DNA from: DATKMS01 sp041497995
GTDB lineage: Bacteria > Desulfobacterota > Binatia > HRBIN30
Direction: 5' to 3'
Length of the DNA stretch: 37,975 nt
Assembly: GCA_041497995.1 (NCBI GenBank)
Contig: JBGQHM010000014.1
Coordinates: 1-37,975, forward strand
In this document: positions 25,196-32,247 of the stretch, in pieces
Layout of the letters: each line of letters opens with the position of its first letter
Numbering within the stretch: position 1 is the first letter of the stretch
Notes under the pieces: model-generated
The model's input: only the letters and a program-made list of their open reading frames with translations
The model's database searches: none
What the model was told of the DNA's origin: nothing
Made by a program: the position numbers and the translations under genes

Positions 25196-27643
25196 TCAAA
25201 CGACGACCTTGGCGGCGCGCAACTCAGCGATTGCCGCCGCGTCCATCTTCAGGACGCGTTCTAGCACGGCGTCGGTGTGCTCGCCGAGCAGCGGGCCGGG
25301 AGCACGCACGTCGCTGGGTGTTGCGGAGAGCTTGCAAGGGACGCCGTCGAGCTCGACGGTCGCGCCCTCGGGCGTCGCTACGCGCGCCCAGTAGCCGCGT
25401 GCCTGCAAATGCGGATCACTGCGACACAGATCTTGGGCATTGGCGACGATCCCGGCGGCGAGACCGGCGCGTTGCAGGTGGATCATGACGGCTTCGGCGT
25501 GCTGCGGGCGCGTCCAGGATTCCACGTGTGCGTCGAGCGCAGCGCGATTGGTCGTGCGTGCCTGATGCGTTGCGAATCGTGCATCGTCGCTCCAACCCGG
25601 GGCACCGAGCACGCCGCAAAAGCGCGCCCACTCGTCGTCACCGAACACCGCGATGGCACACCAGCGGTCGCGTGCCGGTTCATGACCAGACAGGTCTGCG
25701 CATCGATAGACACCGTGCGGTGCACCTGGCACTTCCTGCGAACCGTTGTCAAGTCCTGCGGACGCCGTCTCGAAGCCCAAGAGAGTGCCGAGGACACGGG
25801 GACCGAGCAGCGTAGCGATGTTCTCGAACTGCGAGAGATCGACGTGCTGGCCCTCGCCGGTGCGCCGGCGATGCCACAGGGCGATCAGCACAGCCAGCGC
25901 GGCACTGTAGCCGCCGGCCATGTCGGAGTATGAGAAGCCCCAGCCGGCTGGCTCGCGTCCCGGATGGCGCATGCACAGCGTGTAGCCGGAGAGCGCCTGC
26001 AGTGTGGGCCCATAGCTCACGTAATCGCGCCACGGACCGCTCTGTCCGAATCCGGACATGCTGACGGAAATGATGTCGGGCTTGATACGTCGCAGGCCGT
26101 CGTGGTCGAGGCCCCAGTTGCGCATCACGCGGGCGCTGAAGTTGTCGATCACCACATCAGCGGTGGCTACCAGCGCTTTGGCCAACTCGACGCCGCGCGG
26201 ATCGTTCATGTTGACGACCATGCTCTGCTTGCCACGATTCAGATTGCCCGTCAGTCCTCCTCGGCGTGATCCAAAATCCAACGCATCGCGCCGCTCGATC
26301 TTGATCACCTCGGCGCCGTGATCCGCCAAGATGCGCGTCGCCACCGGACCGGCGACGACCCATGTGAAGTCGATGATGCGCACGCCGGCGAGGGTCCTGA
26401 GTCCTGGGTCCTGAGTCCGGAGAGTTTGCGATTGCGTTCCGCCCGCCGTGCGCATTGCCGCGACAGGCCGTGGGTTCGGTGCGCTTGCGATCTCGCCAAA
26501 CACCTCCGCGTTGTGTTCACCCACCAGCGGCGGCCGGCGCCCGATGCGCCACGGTGTGGCGCTGAACATGTACGGTGCGCCTGGATAGGTGATGATTCTC
26601 CCCAACTCGTCGTGGTTGACCGGGACAAAGAATCCGCGCTCGTTTAGTTGCGGGTTCTGCGGCAGCGTCTCGGGTCCCAGCACAGATGCGTAGGGAATGC
26701 GCCGCATCTGTGCTCCCTCGACCAGATCGGCGACGTGGTAGTCGGCGGCCCACGCGTCGAGTACATCGAAGAGGTGGCTGCAGTTGTCGCGGCGGTAGTT
26801 GAAATCGTCCCACGCTGGGTCGACGAGGTCTTGCGCTTTGCCCTCGGCCTTCACCCACTCGATCAGCGATGTCCAATCGCCCAACGTGCAATGCATGACG
26901 TAGCCGTCGCGACACCGCCCAATGCGGAAGTAGCGGGTCCAGTGCAGGCTGCCCTGGCGTTCGGCAACCGTACCGTTCTGATGGAAGAAGCTGCTCGCAT
27001 GCTCGACGCAGGCGGCGACGCACTCTTGCAGGCTGACGTCGATCCACTGGCCGCGTCCGATGCGCTCGCGCACCAGCAGTGCGAGGAGCGCGCCGATGGC
27101 GGCGTACGTTGATGCGCTGTGGTAGGCCTGCAAGCCAAGTCCCTGCAGCGGCGGCTCGTCGGGAAATCCGTTCACGTACACCATGCCGCCGAGCGCCTGC
27201 GCGATCAGATCGGAGACGCGATAGTCACGGTACGGTCCGTTCTGACCGAAGGGCGTGATCGACACCATCGTGAGGCCCTGGTGACGCGCTGCCAACGTGG
27301 CATAGTCGAGACCGAGCGACGCTAGATGGCCCGGCGCACCGGTTTCGATGATGAGATCGGCCGTCTCGGTGAGACGGACGAAGCGCTCGCGGTCGGCGGC
27401 CGCCCTCAGGTCTAGCGTGACGCTGCGCTTGTTGGTGTTGTAGTGCCAGAAGAACAACGAGCGGTTAGCGTCGGCTGCGGTGCCCGCACAGAAGGGACCG
27501 ATGTTCCGCATCGCTACGCCACCGGCTGGCTCAACCTTGATGACGTCGGCGCCCATGTCGGCGAGCAGCTTGCCGCAGTACGCGCCAGGTTCATCCGCGA
27601 GATCGAGCACGCGCACGTTCGCGAGTGCGCCTGGTGGGGCCAT
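25196..27643 (-). CDS. Fused tandem CaiB/BaiF (family III) CoA-transferase
   Basis: This 815-residue protein is made of two complete family III CoA-transferase domains. Half 1 (about 8-393) starts ANVRVLDLADEPGAYC and ends LVGEHNAEVFGEIA. Half 2 (about 428-800) starts LAGVRIIDFTWVVAGPVATR and ends LLGEHTDAVLERVL. In half 2 the aspartate corresponding to the formyl-CoA transferase nucleophile is kept (SYSDMAGG). In half 1 the matching place reads LQAYHSAS with no Asp, so only half 2 is likely catalytic. These enzymes move CoA between carboxylic acids. The two halves are joined by a roughly 30-residue spacer encoded by a heptamer repeat (26392-26419). The gene is divergent from the PadR/ECF operon, with 136 bp between the start codons, and is followed by the stress protein. 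Confidence 0.92.
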   Translation of the reverse strand: MAPPGALANVRVLDLADEPGAYCGKLLADMGADVIKVEPAGGVAMRNIGPFCAGTAADANRSLFFWHYNTNKRSVTLDLRAAADRERFVRLTETADLIIETGAPGHLASLGLDYATLAARHQGLTMVSITPFGQNGPYRDYRVSDLIAQALGGMVYVNGFPDEPPLQGLGLQAYHSASTYAAIGALLALLVRERIGRGQWIDVSLQECVAACVEHASSFFHQNGTVAERQGSLHWTRYFRIGRCRDGYVMHCTLGDWTSLIEWVKAEGKAQDLVDPAWDDFNYRRDNCSHLFDVLDAWAADYHVADLVEGAQMRRIPYASVLGPETLPQNPQLNERGFFVPVNHDELGRIITYPGAPYMFSATPWRIGRRPPLVGEHNAEVFGEIASAPNPRPVAAMRTAGGTQSQTLRTQDPGLRTLAGVRIIDFTWVVAGPVATRILADHGAEVIKIERRDALDFGSRRGGLTGNLNRGKQSMVVNMNDPRGVELAKALVATADVVIDNFSARVMRNWGLDHDGLRRIKPDIISVSMSGFGQSGPWRDYVSYGPTLQALSGYTLCMRHPGREPAGWGFSYSDMAGGYSAALAVLIALWHRRRTGEGQHVDLSQFENIATLLGPRVLGTLLGFETASAGLDNGSQEVPGAPHGVYRCADLSGHEPARDRWCAIAVFGDDEWARFCGVLGAPGWSDDARFATHQARTTNRAALDAHVESWTRPQHAEAVMIHLQRAGLAAGIVANAQDLCRSDPHLQARGYWARVATPEGATVELDGVPCKLSATPSDVRAPGPLLGEHTDAVLERVLKMDAAAIAELRAAKVVV
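26392..26419 (-). repeat. Heptanucleotide tandem repeat at the CaiB fusion junction
   Basis: Plus-strand units GGGTCCT, GAGTCCT, GGGTCCT and GAGTCCG (four 7-bp units) encode LRTQDPGLRT immediately before the canonical domain start LAGVRIIDF of the second CoA-transferase half. Confidence 0.85.
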
Positions 27644-27735
27644 GTGCCGCCGGGATAGAGGAGGGTTCCGGCGAAGTCAACGGACGACCTCCAGAGACGG
27701 GTCAGAGGCTCGAGACCGGAGGTCGCCGGCGCTCG

Positions 27736-27765
27736 TTGACTTGTGCGGCTGTGACCCACTATAGG
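27736..27765 (+). promoter_or_regulatory. Promoter of the PadR/ECF/TonB operon
   Basis: TTGACT (27736-27741), 18 bp, then TATAGG (27760-27765). The -10 box lies within the left arm of the 19-bp palindrome. Transcription should start near 27772, leaving a leader of only about 8 nt before ATG 27780. Confidence 0.55.
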
Positions 27766-27777
27766 CAGTGCCTATAG
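27759..27777. promoter_or_regulatory. Perfect 19-bp palindromic operator
   Basis: CTATAGGCA-G-TGCCTATAG is a perfect dyad (9 + 1 + 9) covering the -10 box and start point, 2 bp before the regulator ATG. It is the expected place for a dimeric wHTH repressor to block its own operon. I saw no second copy in the window. Confidence 0.8.
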
Positions 27778-27779
27778 CC

Positions 27780-28832
27780 ATGTCGGTTGCACATGCAGTG
27801 ATGGGAGTGCTGGCACGCGGTGAGCGCTACGGGTACGAGCTCCGTCGCGGGCTGGAGGAGGAGCTGGGACCTGAGTGGCGGCTCGACTTCGGCCAACTCT
27901 ACCGGGCGCTCGGTACCATCGCCAAGAAAGGCTGGGTGTCCTTCCGGGTCGAGGCGGGCCACGCCGGGCCCGCGCGCAAGGTCTATACGCTGACTGCGGC
28001 GGGCCGCCGCGAGATGCAACGCTGGCTGCGCGATGAGCCGCCGGTGTTCGCGCGGCGCCGCGATCATGCCGTCGTGCGAGGGCGTTTGGGCCCGGCGTTC
28101 CGCGGCCGTACGGGTGCGGGCGAAGAAGCGCTCTTGGCCGTTGGCAGCGACGATCTCGTGCTCGACCTCCTCGCGCGCCGTCTGGAGCAGCAACATCCGG
28201 AGATCCACTTCGCGGCACGGCCGGTCGGTAGCTTGTCGGGATTGATCGCGCTGCACGAACGCCGCGCGCATCTTGCCGGGATTCATTTGTTGGACGCCGA
28301 CTCGGGCGAGTACAACGTTTCGTACGTCAAGCACCTGCTGCCGGAGGAGCGTGTCGTGCTCGTCAACCTGGCGCGGCGCGAGCAAGGGCTGATGCTGGCT
28401 GTTGGGAATCCCAAGGGCATTCGCGGTCTGCGCGATCTCACCCGCCGCGGCGTGCGCCTGGTGAACCGTCAGGCCGGTGCCGGCACGCGACTCCTGCTCC
28501 ACCACCGCTTGCGCAAGGCGCGGATCGATCCCAGCGGGATTGCCGGCTACGAGCGTGAGCTGTCTACCCATGAGGCCGTCGCTACGGCGATCGCGGCCGG
28601 CGCGGCGGACGCCGGCCCGGGTGTGCGGGCTGCGGCGCAAGCGCACGGGCTCGACTTCCTGCCGCTGGGTGAGGAGCGTTACGACCTCGCCATTCCCCGG
28701 CGTATCTTCGAATCACGCCAGCTGCGGCCGCTGCTCGCAGTGTTGCACGATGCCACGTTTCGCCGCGAGGCGGCGCACTTCACGGGCTACGACGTCACGC
28801 GCATGAGTCGTGTCGTTGCCATCATCAACTGA
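27780..28832 (+). CDS. PadR-type winged-helix regulator fused to a PBP-like ligand-binding domain
   Basis: This is a 350-residue protein. Residues about 1-85 are a PadR winged helix: SVAHAVMGVLARGERYGYEL, the recognition segment FGQLYRALGTIAKKGWV, and the wing KVYTLTAAGR. Residues about 118-345 match the cytoplasmic PBP-like domain (PF12727 type): GSDDLVLDLLARRL, VGSLSGLIALHERRAHLAGI, HLLDADSGEYNV, NPKGIRGLRDL, VNRQAGAGTRLLL and LPLGEERYDLAIPRR. That domain is related to periplasmic oxyanion-binding proteins and usually accompanies other HTH types or MoeA. There is no signal peptide, so the ligand is sensed inside the cell. ATG 27780 is chosen because it begins the PadR domain exactly; GTG 27768 is the centre base of the palindrome. 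It is the first gene of the ECF/TonB operon, 15 bp before the next gene. Confidence 0.9.
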   Translation: MSVAHAVMGVLARGERYGYELRRGLEEELGPEWRLDFGQLYRALGTIAKKGWVSFRVEAGHAGPARKVYTLTAAGRREMQRWLRDEPPVFARRRDHAVVRGRLGPAFRGRTGAGEEALLAVGSDDLVLDLLARRLEQQHPEIHFAARPVGSLSGLIALHERRAHLAGIHLLDADSGEYNVSYVKHLLPEERVVLVNLARREQGLMLAVGNPKGIRGLRDLTRRGVRLVNRQAGAGTRLLLHHRLRKARIDPSGIAGYERELSTHEAVATAIAAGAADAGPGVRAAAQAHGLDFLPLGEERYDLAIPRRIFESRQLRPLLAVLHDATFRREAAHFTGYDVTRMSRVVAIIN

Positions 28833-28847
28833 CTGAGAGGGTCTGCC

Positions 28848-29606
28848 ATGCACATGCTTCTCGGAGTCGACGATACTGATGTTCTCGGCCACAAGCCTGG
28901 TACCGGGCGTCTGGCGCGTGACCTCGGCGCGCACCTGGAGCAGGCCGGCATGGCTGCACTGGTCGGCGTGGTCCGGCAACAGCTTCTCGTCGATCCACGC
29001 ATTCCGTACACCAGCCACAATAGCCCGGCGTGCCTGATCCTCGACTTCGAGAGTGACGGCAACGGTGCGGCTGCGCGCGTGTTCGACGAGGCCGCGCGCT
29101 ATGTGCAGTCGCGCGCTGCTCACGGCTCGGACCCGGGCCTCTGCCTCGTGAGACGGGACTCCGTCGGGCCAGGAATAGTCGAGTGGGGCTGGCGCGCCGG
29201 CAGCGAAGTGCTGGACAAGCCGGCGGCAGTGGCGCTGGCGCGACGCGAGCGCGTGCGCTTGGAGGAGCTCGGTGGAACGGGCGACGGGATCATCGGCGCT
29301 CTCGCTGCGGTCGGCCTCACCGCCGAGGGTAACGCGGGACGCTTCCTCGAGCTCGCCGGGGGCTTGCGCGATTTGGGCGAGCGCCTGCCGGCCCGCACGC
29401 TGCGACAGAAGGGCATCGCCCTCCTCTCGGTGTCGCGCAACGGCGATCCAGTTCCTGGCGACGTTGAGATCCGTACCTACGACCGCGTTCGTCCGCGTCT
29501 CATCGGCGGTCGCCCCGTGCTGCTGCTCGAACCTACGGAAGAAGGCTGGAGCTGCTTCGACCGCACGAAGTGTCACGGCGACGGCGAGGGACAGGAGGAG
29601 CAGTGA
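28848..29606 (+). CDS. TiaS-like protein lacking the tRNA-binding modules
   Basis: This 252-residue protein begins LLGVDDTDVLGHKPGTGRLA, closely recalling the ATP-using start of archaeal tRNA(Ile2) agmatidine synthetase TiaS (DDTD, then a G-T-x-x segment). Next comes VDPRIPYTSHNSPACL, in the place of the TiaS LNPNIPWKTRGN segment. TiaS is about 420 residues and adds an OB fold and zinc ribbon to hold tRNA; both are missing here. In TiaS the N-terminal part is an unusual kinase that activates the cytidine with ATP. Bacteria decode AUA with lysidine (TilS), so tRNA modification is unlikely. A role in acting on the transported ligand is inference from context. GAGAGGG precedes the ATG, and its stop overlaps the start of the ATPase gene by 4 bp. 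Confidence 0.75.
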   Translation: MHMLLGVDDTDVLGHKPGTGRLARDLGAHLEQAGMAALVGVVRQQLLVDPRIPYTSHNSPACLILDFESDGNGAAARVFDEAARYVQSRAAHGSDPGLCLVRRDSVGPGIVEWGWRAGSEVLDKPAAVALARRERVRLEELGGTGDGIIGALAAVGLTAEGNAGRFLELAGGLRDLGERLPARTLRQKGIALLSVSRNGDPVPGDVEIRTYDRVRPRLIGGRPVLLLEPTEEGWSCFDRTKCHGDGEGQEEQ

Positions 29607-30976
29607 CGTCGTTAGTCGAGGCTGCCGCGGCGGCATTCCGCTACCCTGGGCGTGAACGCGCCGTCGGCCCCTTCTCCCTATCGGTCCGCGCTGGCGAGCT
29701 CCACCACGTCTGCGGCCCCTCGGGCTGCGGCAAGAGTACGTTCGCGCGCATGCTGGCGGGGCTCATCCCGCACCTCTACCGTGGCGAGCTCTCGGGGGAC
29801 GTGCGCGCCGGTGAGCGGCGCACGGCGGACATCCCGCTCTGGCAGCTCAGTGCCTGCGTCGGCTTGGTCGGCCAGAACCCCGCCGCACAACTGCTCGCCG
29901 CGACGGTGCGCGACGAGATCCTCTTTGGGCTGGAGAACCTCGGTCTGTCGAGAAGTGAGATGAAGACGCGCCTCGATGCCGCCCTCGATTCGTTTGGGCT
30001 GCGTGCGTTGGCAGACCGTGACCCGTACACCCTGAGCGGTGGCGAACAGCAGAAGCTGGTGCTCGCGGCCATCGCCGCGCGCCGGCCGCAGGTACTCATC
30101 CTCGACGAAGCCGTTTCGATGCTCGACGCGATGTCGGCACGCGAGGTTACCGAGCACGTGCAGCGGCTGCGTCGCGACGGCACGGGCGTGGTTGCCTTCG
30201 AACATCGGTTGCCGCTCAACACGTGGGGCGAAGACGTGCGTCACCACGCCTTGGTCAACGCACAGCCGGCCGAGTCGCCGCTACCCGAGTTGCCGCAACG
30301 GGTCGCGCGGTTTCATCTCAACGTGCGTGGCGTCGGTGTCACACTCGGCGGCCGGCGCGTGTTGGAGCACATCGATCTGTCGCTAACGGGAGGGCAAGTG
30401 GTTGCCCTCGTCGGAGCGAACGGCGCGGGCAAGACGACACTGCTGCGTGCGCTCGCCGGGCTGCAGCCGCACTGTGGGCGCGTACACGACGACAGCGGCG
30501 GGGCGCCCCGCCTCGGTCTGTGCTTCCAGAACCCGGACCAGCAGATCTTCAACGCCACCGTCCGGCAGGAGATCCGCTTCGGCAATAGCGGCATCGACGA
30601 GGATCTCTACTCCTGCGCCATCGAGCTGTTCGGTCTGGCGGCGTACGAGAACACGCCGCCGTTACTGCTCAGCGAGGGCGAGAAGAAGCGCCTGAGCCTG
30701 GCGATCCTCCTGACCCGGCCCGGGCTGCGTGGCGTGTGCCTCGACGAGCCGACGCTCGGACAAGACGACCACCACCGGCGTGGGATTGGCCGGGTCGTGC
30801 GGCACCTGGCGGCGGCAGGCTATCTCTGCGTCGTCGCCACGCACGACCTGGAGTGGGCAGCGGAGTGGTGCGACGAGATCGTTCCGTTGCATGCAGGAAA
30901 GCTCGCGACGCATGCCCACACCACAACGCTGCGGCGCCGCGATGCGGAGGAGGGGCAATGCCACGCGGCGATGTAG
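29603..30976 (+). CDS. ECF transporter ATPase, two fused ABC domains (EcfA-EcfA')
   Basis: This 457-residue protein holds both ATPase domains of an energy-coupling-factor transporter. Domain 1 has Walker A GPSGCGKST, signature LSGGEQQK, Walker B VLILDEA and H-loop FEHR. Domain 2 has GANGAGKTT, Q-loop FQNPDQQIF, signature LSEGEKKRLSLA, CLDEPTLGQD and ATHD. Both look active. The Q-loop wording QNP is typical of ECF ATPases. The GTG start (29603) overlaps the upstream TGA and has AGGAGG in front; a longer frame from 29570 would run deeper into the TiaS-like gene. Its own 3' end overlaps ecfT by 19 bp, so the module is translationally coupled. Confidence 0.93.
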   Translation: MTSLVEAAAAAFRYPGRERAVGPFSLSVRAGELHHVCGPSGCGKSTFARMLAGLIPHLYRGELSGDVRAGERRTADIPLWQLSACVGLVGQNPAAQLLAATVRDEILFGLENLGLSRSEMKTRLDAALDSFGLRALADRDPYTLSGGEQQKLVLAAIAARRPQVLILDEAVSMLDAMSAREVTEHVQRLRRDGTGVVAFEHRLPLNTWGEDVRHHALVNAQPAESPLPELPQRVARFHLNVRGVGVTLGGRRVLEHIDLSLTGGQVVALVGANGAGKTTLLRALAGLQPHCGRVHDDSGGAPRLGLCFQNPDQQIFNATVRQEIRFGNSGIDEDLYSCAIELFGLAAYENTPPLLLSEGEKKRLSLAILLTRPGLRGVCLDEPTLGQDDHHRRGIGRVVRHLAAAGYLCVVATHDLEWAAEWCDEIVPLHAGKLATHAHTTTLRRRDAEEGQCHAAM

Positions 30977-31701
30977 CGCCGTGGTCGGCGGTCGCGGGGT
31001 CCTCCTTCCTTCGCCGCGTCGATCCGCGCACGAAGATCACGCTCTCTCTCGCGGCCTCCGCCGCGGTGGCGCTGCCGCTGCTTCCGCTGACGCTGGTCGT
31101 CGGCTGTTTCGGCGTTTTACTGGCAGCGTCCAGCCTGGCTCGGCACGCGGCGTCGCAGCTCTGGCGGATGCGCTTGTGGTTGACGGCGCTGTTCCTCTTC
31201 GACTGGTGCTGCGTCAGTCTCGATTTCGCCGCGCTGATTACGCTGCGTCTCGTGTTGTTGACCTCGACGTTCCTCGTTGTCTTCGCCACGACGACGCCCG
31301 ACGAGCTGCGTCTGGCGGGCGAGTGGTTCGGCTTGCCGTCGCGGCTGGCGTTCGCTTTTGCCACGGCCTTCCGCTCGCTCGGCCTCGTCGAGCGCGAGTG
31401 GTACGGCATCCTCGAAGCACAGCGGGCGCGCGGCATCGGAATGGAGACTACGGCGGAGGCGCGATCGCGTCCGGCGCGTCGGCGCCTGCGACGCGACGAC
31501 CTCACGACTGCCACGGCTCTCGTCGTGCCGGCGATCGTGCTGGCGACGCAACGCGCCTGGTCGATCAGCGAGGCCGCCGCGGCGCGCGGGTTCGGGTCGC
31601 CACTGGAACGGCGGTATCGCGCGCTGCGTCTGCACGCACTGGATCACGCCCTCCTCGCGGCAGCGGCGGTGGTGCTCGCGTGCTCGTTCTTCGTGCGCTG
31701 A
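30958..31701 (+). CDS. ecfT: ECF transporter transmembrane coupling protein EcfT
   Basis: This 247-residue membrane protein links the ATPases to the substrate-binding S component. It starts near SFLRRVDPRTKITLSL, a typical EcfT opening (DPRTK), followed by several hydrophobic helices (VALPLLPLTLVVGCFGVLLA; ITLRLVLLTSTFLVVF) and a final helix (ALLAAAAVVLACSFFV). The cytoplasmic coupling helices carry the two Ala-Arg-Gly motifs that contact the ATPases: EAQRARGIG and AAAARGFG. ATG 30958 has GGAGGAGGGG upstream and overlaps the ATPase gene. It is 6 bp before the S component. Confidence 0.93.
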   Translation: MPRGDVAPWSAVAGSSFLRRVDPRTKITLSLAASAAVALPLLPLTLVVGCFGVLLAASSLARHAASQLWRMRLWLTALFLFDWCCVSLDFAALITLRLVLLTSTFLVVFATTTPDELRLAGEWFGLPSRLAFAFATAFRSLGLVEREWYGILEAQRARGIGMETTAEARSRPARRRLRRDDLTTATALVVPAIVLATQRAWSISEAAAARGFGSPLERRYRALRLHALDHALLAAAAVVLACSFFVR

Positions 31702-31707
31702 GATCGA

Positions 31708-32247
31708 ATGCGGCGTCCGTACTTCTCCACCTTCGAGTTGCTGCTGCTCGCCCTGTTCGCTGCGTTGGTGGTGGTGGGCAACGTTGCGCTGCGCCTGCCG
31801 GTGAAGATGCCGGGACATTCGGGCGTGGTGTGGATGGCGCTGCTGGTCATCGCGCGCGGCGTCGTACCGCGGCTCGGTGCGGCGTTCACCGTCGGGTTCC
31901 TGAGCGGCCTCTTGGCGACGTTTGCAGGCGTGGGAGACAAGGGAGGTCTAGACACATTCTTCTCGTACACTGCGGCCGGAGCAGGCGTCGATCTGGTCGC
32001 GGCCCTGACGCCCTCAGGCGCGTTCACCCGCGCCCTCGCCGGCCTCGCGGGTAACATCGCGAAGTTGGCAGTGAAGGTGCTGCTGGAGCTATGGATCGGC
32101 ATACCCACGGGCTTTCTTGTTCTGGGACGAACATATCCCGCCCTCACGCATGCGGTCTTCGGCCTCGTGGGCGGGTATCTCGGCCACCTCGCGCTCGAGG
32201 CGCTGCGGCGCGCCGGCTTCTTCGCGTATCTCGCTGGGCGGCGGTGA
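31708..32247 (+). CDS. ECF transporter substrate-binding S component, ligand unknown
   Basis: This is a small 179-residue protein of about five to six hydrophobic helices, the size and shape of ECF S components. The first helix, FELLLLALFAALVVVGN, contains the AxxxA pattern (Ala15, Ala19) by which S components dock onto EcfT. Loops such as PVKMPGHSGVVWMAL and GVGDKGGLDTFFSY probably line the ligand pocket. It is not clearly one of the vitamin-specific families (BioY, ThiT, RibU), so the substrate is open. It is encoded between ecfT and the TonB receptor, overlapping the latter by one base (TGATG), which implies one coordinated uptake path across both membranes. Confidence 0.82.
   Translation: MRRPYFSTFELLLLALFAALVVVGNVALRLPVKMPGHSGVVWMALLVIARGVVPRLGAAFTVGFLSGLLATFAGVGDKGGLDTFFSYTAAGAGVDLVAALTPSGAFTRALAGLAGNIAKLAVKVLLELWIGIPTGFLVLGRTYPALTHAVFGLVGGYLGHLALEALRRAGFFAYLAGRR

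Noticed and set aside
30669..31514. 281-codon minus-strand frame in the ECF region
   Set aside because: Antisense to the fused EcfA and EcfT genes, with Arg/Ser/Thr-rich noise composition.
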